Assembly (NCBI GenBank): GCA_964617665.1
Contig: CAZUAH010000045.1
Coordinates: 1-44,655, forward strand
DNA from: JADHUC01 sp964617665
GTDB taxonomy: Bacteria > Planctomycetota > Planctomycetia > Pirellulales > Pirellulaceae
Direction of reading: 5' to 3'
DNA: 44,655 nt
The notes beneath the pieces are model-generated. The model did not search any database, was not told where the DNA came from, and saw nothing but the letters and a program-made list of their open reading frames with translations. The translations under genes were made by a program, and so were the position numbers. Positions 26,428 to 34,089 of the stretch are shown here, piece after piece; positions within the stretch are counted from its first letter, which is position 1, and each line of letters starts with the position of its first letter.

Positions 26428-27243
26428 TCAGTCGCCTGCGGGAAAGAGGTCGCTCAGCTTTCCTTGACACAGCTCGACCAGCCCCTCGTCGTCAACTCGC
26501 ACACGTCCGTGGGCTCCAACGACTTCGAGGATGACCAGGGCGCCGGTTGTCGCCTTCCTCAGGTCATTCAATTCCTGCTCGGTCGGATCGAAGACTTCGA
26601 ATTTCACCAACAGCACACCGCAACAATCCGTTCTCAACGTCAAACGACGCGAGGGCAGGATGGCATAAGTGCGATGCTTCGTCCCCAACACCCCCGACTC
26701 GTAAAGGCCAGCCAGACTTGCGACATTCGCACTCGGCATCCGTGACATCATTCCCAGCATCCTGGAAGCTGAGCCAACGGACTTGGTCAGCATGTCGCGG
26801 CTCCGTTGGTTGGATTCCTCGAAGCGAGAAGAGGCAGGAGGCGACTCGTGACTCTCTTTGACCTGTGCGAGCATCTTCTCGGCATATGCAACCATGAACT
26901 TGGCGTCTGTCGCGCGGCCGGTCTTCAGGTTGCGCAAACCGGCCAGGGCTCTCGCATGTTCACGCTTCTCTTCTCGAGTCCGTTCCTTGATTAGCGACAA
27001 CGCCAGTCCGCTGTCATTGCGAATCAGTTGCCCGCCCAGTGGCGCCGGCCCGCCATCTGCAAGGTGTGCGCGAATGGCTTCTTTCAATTCGGCTCGCATC
27101 GCCTTGGGCACGACTTTCGCGGCGAATTGCTCTTTGACGAATGCGACGCCCTCCTTGCGGGCAGTGGCTTCCTGGTCTTGAGCGCCCGCGTTGGAGACGA
27201 AAATCAGGGCAACAAACACCGAGAGGATGAAACAACGTTGCAT
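26428..27243 (-). CDS. Unrecognised secreted protein
   Basis: 271 residues, starting at an ATG preceded by GAGGAG. A signal peptide (MQRCFILSVFVALIFVSNAGA) leads into a helix-rich, charged stretch (residues 25-150; KEGVAFVKEQFAAKVVPKAM, KERTREEKREHARALAG), then a predicted beta-rich C-terminal half (HRTYAILPSRRLTLRTDCC, VLLVKFEVFDP, RVRVDDEGLVELC). I recognise no family or catalytic motif. The two adjacent cysteines in TDCCG may form a disulfide or bind metal. It follows the alpha/beta hydrolase gene by 30 bases on the same strand and is probably co-transcribed with it. Confidence 0.7.
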   Translation of the reverse strand: MQRCFILSVFVALIFVSNAGAQDQEATARKEGVAFVKEQFAAKVVPKAMRAELKEAIRAHLADGGPAPLGGQLIRNDSGLALSLIKERTREEKREHARALAGLRNLKTGRATDAKFMVAYAEKMLAQVKESHESPPASSRFEESNQRSRDMLTKSVGSASRMLGMMSRMPSANVASLAGLYESGVLGTKHRTYAILPSRRLTLRTDCCGVLLVKFEVFDPTEQELNDLRKATTGALVILEVVGAHGRVRVDDEGLVELCQGKLSDLFPAGD

Positions 27244-27273
27244 GGTTGGCTCCTCGAATCGTAACTGACAATG

Positions 27274-28464
27274 TCAAAACGCCACTGGCGATCCGGGCTT
27301 GAGCGCGTGCTCTGGTAGTGGGTTTGTTTGGTCGAAGACCCGCATCTGGTCGGGCTTTTCGAGAACGGTCTTGCTCTCGTCGAAAACGCCAGTAGTCGGG
27401 TCGAGGACGCCTTTGGAATCAAGGCCCAGGTGCTTGAGCATGAACGGATACATCGCTTGGCGTTTCGAGAGTTGGTAGCCGTGACCTTCCTCCTGGAAGT
27501 GCGCGTTTTCCACGTTGGCCTCGGCGCCGAACAGCCGATAGACATTCTGAACGTACGGAAATTCGACTTTCGGATTGTTCTTCGTCCAATCGCCTCCGAC
27601 GGAAACGAGCAACAACGGACGCGGCGCGGCCAGCGCGGCGAACTCCGCATTATTAGTCTCCAACTCGGCCGTCTTGTGGATGGGCATGCCGCTTTCGCAG
27701 TGACATCCGCCAAAGAAGTGCGCGGAAACCATGACCACCGGTACGGCGACGCTGACGCGATCGTCCACCGCAGTCAGCAGAAACGTCTGCGTACCGCCGC
27801 CCGAGCATCCAGTGACGCCGATGCGCTCATCGTCGACATCCGGAAGCGATTGGAGAAAGTCGATCGCGCGAATGCTGCTCCACGTTTGCAGGGTTAGTGC
27901 CTGCTTGTGTTTGTGGCTCCAGCCGAGCTGTTCGGAGTCGCCGAATCCGATCATGTCGTAGGAGAATACGACGGCACCCATGCGAGCGAGCGTGGCACAA
28001 CGGTGTTGCTGGTCCGGCCGTAATCGCCCGCCCTCCGGACCGCGCGCGTGGCCGTGTGGGCAGAGGATGCCGGGATGCGGTGCCTTCTTGCCCATGGGGC
28101 GGTAGAGGTTTCCGTAGACGAAATAGCCCGGACGCGCCTCGAACGCTGCCGACTCGACGGTATATCCATCGTAACTTCGCTTCTTGTGGATCACGGGGTT
28201 GAGCGGCGTTCGCTCGGGTAACGGGTCGAGCTTCCCGCCAACGAGGATCTGTTTGCGGATCTTCGCCGCCCGCGCTTTCCACTCATCGAGATTCGAATAG
28301 GTGGCGGCCATGCGAGCAAGTTGTTTGACGGCATCCTCTTCCGAATGGTAGTTGCCGCGGCAGAGGATCGGTTCTGAGGTCGGCTTTTCCTGGTCCGCCG
28401 CCCTCAGAACATGCATTGGCAGGACAGAAGCGATGATGCCGATCGTGACAAGAATGCTTTTCAT
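27274..28464 (-). CDS. Secreted alpha/beta hydrolase, acetyl-xylan-esterase-like
   Basis: 396 residues with a signal peptide (ILVTIGIIASVLPMHVLRA). The fold is the large alpha/beta hydrolase type seen in CE7/CE15-like and 'dienelactone hydrolase-related' secreted planctomycete esterases: GNLYRPMGKKAPHPGILCPHGH (oxyanion strand), VFSYDMIGFGDS, GVTGCSGGGTQTFLL with the nucleophile Ser, LLLVSVGGDWTKN near the acid residue and EEGHGYQLSKRQ with the catalytic His. It probably removes acyl groups from a polysaccharide. GGGAG lies upstream of the ATG, and a near-consensus promoter lies about 55 bases further up. The downstream secreted gene at 26428 likely shares this transcript. Confidence 0.85.
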   Translation of the reverse strand: MKSILVTIGIIASVLPMHVLRAADQEKPTSEPILCRGNYHSEEDAVKQLARMAATYSNLDEWKARAAKIRKQILVGGKLDPLPERTPLNPVIHKKRSYDGYTVESAAFEARPGYFVYGNLYRPMGKKAPHPGILCPHGHARGPEGGRLRPDQQHRCATLARMGAVVFSYDMIGFGDSEQLGWSHKHKQALTLQTWSSIRAIDFLQSLPDVDDERIGVTGCSGGGTQTFLLTAVDDRVSVAVPVVMVSAHFFGGCHCESGMPIHKTAELETNNAEFAALAAPRPLLLVSVGGDWTKNNPKVEFPYVQNVYRLFGAEANVENAHFQEEGHGYQLSKRQAMYPFMLKHLGLDSKGVLDPTTGVFDESKTVLEKPDQMRVFDQTNPLPEHALKPGSPVAF

Positions 28465-28519
28465 TTTCGTATGCTCCCGTTTTTGGTTCAGCCGTTACTC
28501 ATTTTGACTCGCAACGATG

Positions 28520-28548
28520 TTTATAGGATGGGCGAACAACGCTGTCAA
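28520..28548 (-). promoter_or_regulatory. Near-consensus sigma-70 promoter
   Basis: On the minus strand TTGACA (28548-28543) is followed after exactly 17 bases by TATAAA (28525-28520): a perfect -35 and a five-of-six -10. Transcription would start around 28513 and reach the ATG of the secreted hydrolase at 28464 after about 50 bases of leader that includes its GGGAG site. Confidence 0.75.
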
Positions 28549-28713
28549 ATTTCCGGCAGCGTGTGTCAGAGGATTGACATTCAAGGTTGGGCGACTTACC
28601 AACAGTCTATTGGATTCACGCTGAGAGTTCTCAACCGGACTGAGCGTGAGCGAGCGTCACCCTTTGACGGCTTCGATTCTTGACCGGGTATCCATGCGCG
28701 CCTACTGACAATC

Positions 28714-28771
28714 AACCACAAAGGCACCAAGAGCATTAAGAAGCCTTGGTGTTCTTGGTGCCTTTGTGGTT
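28714..28771. repeat. Palindromic repeat, copy 1 (ACCACAAAGGCACC family)
   Basis: AACCACAAAGGCACCAAGA at 28714-28732 is a perfect 19-base inverted copy of 28753-28771, with a 20-base centre that itself holds another partial copy (CCTTGGTG). A longer, diverged copy at 29924-29986 forms the start of a coding sequence. No T-run follows, so a terminator role is not indicated. Confidence 0.92.
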
Positions 28772-29067
28772 CATGACCCCGTCGCCCATTCGGCCCGTCT
28801 TTGGCCAATGAGAAGCCAGAAGTCACATTATCAGAACTGAAGGTCGGCAGCACCTACAACCGAATTCCGGGACGCTGCATCCGAGGTCCACCGTGACTCG
28901 ATTCTCTTGATATGCGTCATGAACGAGCATTCTGTGCGGAATCTGATAGGATGGTGCCAGACTCCGGGCATACCCATCCTGCGCTCCTTCACATCACGAA
29001 GAGCGCACATTGTTTCCGTACCCGTCAAGGGAACACGATCGATCCGTGTGAGCAACAGGTGATCATC

Positions 29068-29907
29068 ATGAGCGAAGCTCGAAAACCGACATCCATGATC
29101 GGTAGATTCTGGAATGCCCTTCACCGCGAGCCGCTGATTCCGTTCGCATTGATCGGCGGGCTGTTGTTCGTGGCCTACGGATTCGGCAAGCCGACACCCG
29201 TCGAGGTGATTGAGATCACACCGCAGACCATACAGACCTTGGTAGATTCTGCAGAGACCATGCGCGGCAGAGCTGTCACGGATGAGGAACGGAAGGTCAT
29301 GATCGACAGCCATATCGAAGACGAAGTGTTGCTGCGCGAGGCAATGCGTCGCGGGCTGGAGAAGAAGGACTCCAGGGTGCGCAAGCGACTGCTGACGGTG
29401 ATGCGGTCCACGTTGGACGAGCAAGTGCCGGAACCGACGCGAGCCGAACTGCAGGCGTATTTCCGGGAAAACGCGGACCAGTACGCGGCGAGCGAGGCAG
29501 TCACATTCGATCAGGTGTTTTTCTCATTCGGCAACGAGCCGGCGGACAGTGATGCGCTGCTTGGACAGCTCAAAGGCGACGCCGACTTTCGCAAGATGGG
29601 TGAACGATCCTGGGCGGGGTACACGATGCGCAAGATGACTCGGCAGGAAATGTTGCCCGTATTTGGAGGCGACTTTGCCGATCAGGTACTCGGACTGACG
29701 CCAAAGGAATGGGCAGGCCCACAGGAATCGGTGCGAGGCGTCCATTTCCTGCGTGTCACAGAGCGGTACCAGTTGCCGGCACCAACGTTCGATCAAATGG
29801 AAGACAATCTGCGCCAGGACTGGATGTTCAACCGACGGCGTGCAGTCCAGACGAAGAAGATCGAAGACATGAAAATGCGATATTGCGTCGTGCTCACCAA
29901 AGAATAA
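29068..29907 (+). CDS. Membrane-anchored PpiC-like peptidyl-prolyl isomerase
   Basis: 279 residues from the ATG at 29068 (AACAGG upstream). A single N-terminal membrane anchor (PLIPFALIGGLLFVAYGFG) leads into a helical SurA/PpiD-type chaperone region rich in charge (TDEERKVMIDSHIEDEVLLR, EPTRAELQAYFRENADQYA). A parvulin-like domain follows from about residue 145 (AVTFDQVFFSF to GVHFLRVTERYQLP). The domain is diverged, and isomerase activity is not assured. It probably folds or inserts a partner outside the cytoplasmic membrane. Its stop overlaps the next start (TAATG), so its natural partner is the HupE/UreJ-like protein encoded directly after it. Confidence 0.82.
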   Translation: MSEARKPTSMIGRFWNALHREPLIPFALIGGLLFVAYGFGKPTPVEVIEITPQTIQTLVDSAETMRGRAVTDEERKVMIDSHIEDEVLLREAMRRGLEKKDSRVRKRLLTVMRSTLDEQVPEPTRAELQAYFRENADQYAASEAVTFDQVFFSFGNEPADSDALLGQLKGDADFRKMGERSWAGYTMRKMTRQEMLPVFGGDFADQVLGLTPKEWAGPQESVRGVHFLRVTERYQLPAPTFDQMEDNLRQDWMFNRRRAVQTKKIEDMKMRYCVVLTKE

Positions 29908-32201
29908 TGGATGCAGTCACTGGAACCACGAAGACACGAAGGGCACAAAGGACTTCTTTCTTTGTGTTCTTCGTGCCTTTGTGGTTGCTCTCTTCGGTTG
30001 TCTGCTTCGCGGATGACGTTGGGATCGACAAGGCGAGGCTGATCGAAGAACATCCGGGGGAGTATCTGCTGGAGGTGGACTCGACACCTCGCCTAGCCTC
30101 GGCGTATGGACACCCGATTCTCCCCGATCGGTTTCAACTTGTTGGCCAACCCGAGCGAGATCGTCAAGCTGGCTATCTAATCGTCCGATATCGATTTCGA
30201 ACGACCGAGCGGCCGCTCGATGCGGATGACCAGATTCTACTGCCTTGGAACCGTATCGGTGTTTCTCTAACAGCGCAATGGGCCGACCGATCGATCCACC
30301 AGAATCTGTTCCTTCGAGAGATCGAAGGCATCTACGTGCCGATCCGCTTGTTGAAACCAGTCCAGGAGGGGACGACCGACGTGTTGCGGCGGAATCTCCT
30401 CACGGGCCTGACGCACACCGCATCGAGTTGGGCTCACTGGGTTTTCTTGTTGAGCATCTGCCTGATCGCCAAGGGCTGGAGCCTGTTGCGATTGGCTCTG
30501 CTGTTTGCCGCTGGACACGGCGTTTCCCTAGCCCTGGTCGATCTGGGGCTGCCAGGTGTGCCTCTGACGATTGTCGAGTTGTGTCTTGTTGTGGCCGCGC
30601 TGCTGGCGGCGCGTGCGGCTTGGCTGCAGGGCGAGGCATCGGGGCGATTCTCTCTAGTCGTACTGATCCTCGGCATACTCCATGGGGTCGGCTATGTGGG
30701 TGTTCTGCGTGAATCCGGCGTCAGTGAAACGCACCTGCTGCCAGCCTTATTCGCTTTCAATCTCGGTGTGGATGCACTCCATGCTGTCATGGCGTGCGTT
30801 CTGTATGCGGTGGCGTTTCGGTTTGTCGTAGGGCACACAGCAGCCCGAAGCGCGAGCGAGGGACAGAAACAAGTACGTTCCCCTCGCTCTCGCTTCGGGT
30901 TGGCTTGCGCATTTTCCGTCGGTAGCCTCGCCGCGGCTGTCCTATTCGTTGGACTGTTTGGTGACGGGATCTCGTTGGCACTTCCACACGCTCGCGACAA
31001 CCAGCTTGCTCAATACGAATTACCGGGACTTGAGAACAGTGCCTCGCAGAAGACCAGTGCTCGTCCACGTCCCGCGCGTCGAATGACCGATCCCGTGATG
31101 AGCTACCTGACCGTGGAACCGTTCGAGGTGCGACACGAGGTTCTGGTCAGCGGCCAAGTGGCAAACAACTGGCTCGACGCCGGCCTGACTGCCGCCTACG
31201 CCATTCCGATCGACGATCAACAGGCCTGGAAAGACCGTACGACGCAGAAGTTGTTGGAATCCGTTCGCGTGCAAGTCGACGGGCAGGCGGCCGAGCCCAT
31301 CATCACTCGAACTGACTTCGTCAAAATGGCCATCAACGGAGTGTTCACTCGGCCGACGCCAAGGGCGGAGCCGCTGAGTACTGCCGTGTTGGGTATCGTT
31401 TTCGTGTATGAGACGACGGATCTGGCTGAAAGTGTGACGGTCGATTGGGACGTGTTCTCCGACGACTTGCCGCGGGTTCCGGCAACTACCACGGATCCGT
31501 TCGGCGGCAGCCAGCAATACGTCACGGCAGAGACCCCACAAGTCCGCTGGGAGAATCGGTTGGCTGGCTACAAAGTGCCGGAAGTCAGACAAGTCGCATT
31601 TGTGAAGCCCACTTTCCCGATCTTCTCCATCGTTTTGGCCGGGCTTGTCGCTCTCGCGTACGTTCTGTTTTCCCGTCGCGGAAACAGACCGCTGGCCGAT
31701 GGTTCCATGTGCGTTGGCTTGGCCGCAGCCGTCGTACTTTATCCATTCGCTCGAACGCCAGTCAACGTGCCGATCGGCCAGGCGTGGAAGCCGAGCACGG
31801 AACAGGCCGCATCCATCCTTGATGACTTGCTGACCAATGTGTATCGTTCTTTCGACCTTCGCGACGAGGATGCGATCTACGAGCGTTTGGCGGCGAGCGT
31901 AACCGGCGACCAGTTAACCAAGGTGTATCTCGAAAACCGAAAATCTCTTGAATTGGAGGACCGTGGCGGCGCTCGAGCCAAAGTGGACGAGGTTGAAATT
32001 CTGGAAGTGCACAGCGTCCGAACGGATGCCCAAGGCGGATTGACCCTCGAAGCTGCGTGGACCGTCGGCGGCAGTGTGAGCCACTTCGGCCACACGCACT
32101 ACCGCCGGAACCGGTATGATGCAGAGGTGACCATCGCTCCCATCGACGACGCGTGGAAGATACGAAGCATCGAAGTGGCCGAGCAAGAACGCGAGTTGTA
32201 G
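29907..32201 (+). CDS. HupE/UreJ-like membrane protein with extended C-terminal region
   Basis: 764 residues from the ATG at 29907, which shares a base with the preceding stop. A signal peptide (FFVFFVPLWLLSSVVCFA) is followed by an extracytoplasmic domain (residues 35-165). The multi-helix HupE/UreJ_2-type core has the family motifs FAAGHGVSLAL, GILHGVGYVGV and FAFNLGVDALHA; HupE/UreJ proteins are linked to nickel or cobalt entry. After a repeat-derived loop (312-332) and another helix comes a long soluble region (390-640), two more membrane segments (PIFSIVLAGLVALAYVLF, VGLAAAVVLYPFA) and a C-terminal domain with DDLLTNVYRSFDLRDEDAIY. Residues 6-27 are encoded by a palindromic repeat. It heads a four-gene + strand run toward an ABC transporter. 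Confidence 0.82.
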   Translation: MDAVTGTTKTRRAQRTSFFVFFVPLWLLSSVVCFADDVGIDKARLIEEHPGEYLLEVDSTPRLASAYGHPILPDRFQLVGQPERDRQAGYLIVRYRFRTTERPLDADDQILLPWNRIGVSLTAQWADRSIHQNLFLREIEGIYVPIRLLKPVQEGTTDVLRRNLLTGLTHTASSWAHWVFLLSICLIAKGWSLLRLALLFAAGHGVSLALVDLGLPGVPLTIVELCLVVAALLAARAAWLQGEASGRFSLVVLILGILHGVGYVGVLRESGVSETHLLPALFAFNLGVDALHAVMACVLYAVAFRFVVGHTAARSASEGQKQVRSPRSRFGLACAFSVGSLAAAVLFVGLFGDGISLALPHARDNQLAQYELPGLENSASQKTSARPRPARRMTDPVMSYLTVEPFEVRHEVLVSGQVANNWLDAGLTAAYAIPIDDQQAWKDRTTQKLLESVRVQVDGQAAEPIITRTDFVKMAINGVFTRPTPRAEPLSTAVLGIVFVYETTDLAESVTVDWDVFSDDLPRVPATTTDPFGGSQQYVTAETPQVRWENRLAGYKVPEVRQVAFVKPTFPIFSIVLAGLVALAYVLFSRRGNRPLADGSMCVGLAAAVVLYPFARTPVNVPIGQAWKPSTEQAASILDDLLTNVYRSFDLRDEDAIYERLAASVTGDQLTKVYLENRKSLELEDRGGARAKVDEVEILEVHSVRTDAQGGLTLEAAWTVGGSVSHFGHTHYRRNRYDAEVTIAPIDDAWKIRSIEVAEQEREL
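29924..29986. repeat. Palindromic repeat, copy 2, encoding a signal peptide
   Basis: Arms 29924-29950 (starting AACCACGAAGACACGAAGGG) and 29960-29986 are inverted copies matching at 23 of 27 positions. It is related to the copy at 28714. It starts 17 bases inside the HupE/UreJ-like gene. The left arm gives the basic stretch TKTRRAQR, and the right arm gives the hydrophobic FFVFFVPLW. Confidence 0.88.
30841..30902. repeat. Palindromic repeat inside the HupE/UreJ-like gene
   Basis: Arms 30841-30862 (starting CAGCCCGAAGCGCGAGCGAG) and 30881-30902 are inverted copies matching at 20 of 22 positions with an 18-base centre. It is in frame and encodes residues 312-332 (within AARSASEGQKQVRSPRSRF), a hydrophilic basic loop between two membrane segments. 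It is unrelated to the other palindromes in the window. Confidence 0.88.
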
Positions 32202-32206
32202 GCAGG

Positions 32207-32881
32207 ATGATTGACATCGCGGACCTTGAATTCGAATACCGCCAGAGCGACTTCCGGTTGTGCGTGCCCGAGTTTTCCGTGCGGAGCGGCTCGACGGTTG
32301 CTGTGATCGGCCCGAGCGGTAGCGGGAAAACGACACTGCTGAACTTGATTGCCGGTATCCTGGTTCCGTCAGCCGGACGCGTGTGCACCAACGAAGTTGT
32401 TGTGTCAGAGCTCGGCGAGTCCGCTCGACGCGATTTCCGCGTTCGTTGTGTGGGGCTGGTGTTTCAGGAGTTCGAGTTGCTGGAACACTTGAACGTGTTG
32501 GACAATATCCTCCTGCCGTGCCGGATTACGCGGGCTGTCCAACTTCGACAAGAACACCGCGATCGCGCAGTTGAGCTGGCCCGCGAGGTCGGAATCGAAG
32601 ACAAGCTTCGCCGCTATGTCCGCAAGCTCTCTCAAGGCGAACGGCAGCGAGTCGCACTTTGCCGAGCGCTGTTGTTGGAACCACCGTTGTTATTGTGTGA
32701 CGAGCCGACTGGAAACCTTGATCCGGCCAACAAGGAACACGTGCTGGACATTCTGTTCGATTATGTCCGCCGGAATCAAACAACCTTGCTGACGGTCACC
32801 CACGATCACGAATTACTGCCTCGATTCGACGAGACGGTCGACTTCAGACGTTTCCATCATCGAAGCGAGGGCCAATCATGA
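32207..32881 (+). CDS. ABC transporter ATP-binding protein, LolD/MacB type
   Basis: 224 residues from the ATG at 32207 (GGCAGG upstream, six bases after the previous stop). Walker A is GPSGSGKTT, the Q-loop lies in VGLVFQEFELLEHL, the signature is LSQGERQR, Walker B is LLLCDEPTGNLD and the H-loop is VTHDH. The EPTGNLD text and small size are characteristic of the LolD/MacB/FtsE group, whose partners are FtsX-like permeases working as mechanotransmitters and not as classical channels. The stop overlaps the permease start as ATGA, so they form one transporter. Confidence 0.93.
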   Translation: MIDIADLEFEYRQSDFRLCVPEFSVRSGSTVAVIGPSGSGKTTLLNLIAGILVPSAGRVCTNEVVVSELGESARRDFRVRCVGLVFQEFELLEHLNVLDNILLPCRITRAVQLRQEHRDRAVELAREVGIEDKLRRYVRKLSQGERQRVALCRALLLEPPLLLCDEPTGNLDPANKEHVLDILFDYVRRNQTTLLTVTHDHELLPRFDETVDFRRFHHRSEGQS

Positions 32882-34062
32882 CCGACGTACTTTGCCTCGC
32901 TTGGCGCTACCTCGCGTATCACCGATTCAGGACCGTCATCCTGGTTGCATCGATCACGATGATCGTCTATCTGCCAGTTGGGTTGAATATCCTGGTCAGC
33001 CATAGCGCCAGGGAATTGACGGCGCGTGCCGAGGCTACGCCGCTCTTGATAGGCGCGAAAGGCAGTCCGTTGGAGTTGGTGCTCAGTTCGTTGTACTTCG
33101 AATCGGACGTTCCACCGCAAATGCGATACGCCGAGGTAACCCGAGTCAACCAATCGGGCTTGGCCCACGGCATTCCGCTGTACACTCGTTTCCAGACTCG
33201 CGACAGTCCGATCGTCGGGACTTCGCTCGACTACTTCGATGTTCGCGGATTAGAGATAGAAAGTGGGCGACAGATCGCCATGTTAGGCGAGTGTGTTCTG
33301 GGTGCTCGAGCCGCACGGGCAGCGGGAGTCAAGGTGGGCGATTCGGTCATGTCCACGCCCGAAAGCGTGTTCGACATAGCGGGCGTCTACCCGTTGAAGA
33401 TGAAAGTAGTGGGCGTACTGGAACCCAGCGGCACACCCGACGATCGCGCCGTGTTTGTGGACATCAAGACTGCGTGGGTGATCGAAGGCCTCGCGCACGG
33501 TCATCAGGATCTTAGCAAACCAGGAGCGGAAACCGGCGTGCTTCGCAAAGAAGGCAACGAGATCATCGCCAACGCGTCGGTCATGCAATACAACCAAATC
33601 ACCCCGGAAAACGCCGCGTCGTTTCATTTTCATGGCGACCCGAACGAGTTCCCCATAACCTCGGTGATCGTCGTCCCACGCGACGAGCGGTCGGGGACGC
33701 TGCTTCAGGGACGCTATCTTGGCGACGACGAATTGGTACAGATTGTCCCGCCCGCGAATGTGATGGACGAATTGCTGAAGACAATCTTGACCGTCCGTCG
33801 CTACATCATGATTGCCGTGGCCGTTGTTGGCGTAGCCACTCTGGCCACCATGACACTGGTGTTCATGCTCTCGCTGCAACTGCGGCGTCGTGAGATGGAG
33901 ACCATTATCAAAATCGGCGGATCGCATATGCGGATCGCATCGCTGATCGCCGCCGAGGTGCTCGGTGTAATCGTCGCAGGTGCAGCGTCCGCAGGATTGT
34001 TGTCAATAGCAACCATGTGGGTCGCCACATCCGCGACTCGATTGCTCGTTCAAATGACATAG
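32878..34062 (+). CDS. FtsX/MacB-like ABC transporter permease
   Basis: 394 residues with the typical layout: one N-terminal membrane helix (FRTVILVASITMIVYLPVGL), a large extracytoplasmic domain (about residues 45-290) and three C-terminal helices (YIMIAVAVVGVATLATMTLV, IASLIAAEVLGVIVAGAASA and the last segment). The short stretch LRRREMETIIKIGGS between helices is the usual cytoplasmic coupling loop of FtsX-domain permeases (PF02687). The start overlaps the ATPase stop by four bases. The extracytoplasmic domain presumably contacts the ZnuA-like lipoprotein encoded next, a pairing unlike the standard Znu system, which uses an ABC-3 permease. Confidence 0.9.
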   Translation: MTDVLCLAWRYLAYHRFRTVILVASITMIVYLPVGLNILVSHSARELTARAEATPLLIGAKGSPLELVLSSLYFESDVPPQMRYAEVTRVNQSGLAHGIPLYTRFQTRDSPIVGTSLDYFDVRGLEIESGRQIAMLGECVLGARAARAAGVKVGDSVMSTPESVFDIAGVYPLKMKVVGVLEPSGTPDDRAVFVDIKTAWVIEGLAHGHQDLSKPGAETGVLRKEGNEIIANASVMQYNQITPENAASFHFHGDPNEFPITSVIVVPRDERSGTLLQGRYLGDDELVQIVPPANVMDELLKTILTVRRYIMIAVAVVGVATLATMTLVFMLSLQLRRREMETIIKIGGSHMRIASLIAAEVLGVIVAGAASAGLLSIATMWVATSATRLLVQMT

Positions 34063-34089
34063 CCCGTTGCAAGAAAAGGACTATTCCCA

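Larger units (their letters stand above)
28465..29067. other. Intergenic region of about 600 bases between divergent genes
   Basis: It contains the minus-strand promoter at 28520-28548 and the palindromic repeat at 28714-28771. The + strand cluster that starts at 29068 needs a promoter in 28772-29067, but no good -35/-10 pair is visible there. A frame open from 28912 into the PpiC gene has no family resemblance before 29068. Confidence 0.5.

Noticed and set aside
28575..28603. TTGACA on the + strand considered as a promoter for the metal cluster
   Set aside because: At the right spacing the -10 (TACCAA) matches only three bases, and it would lie almost 470 bases before the first gene.
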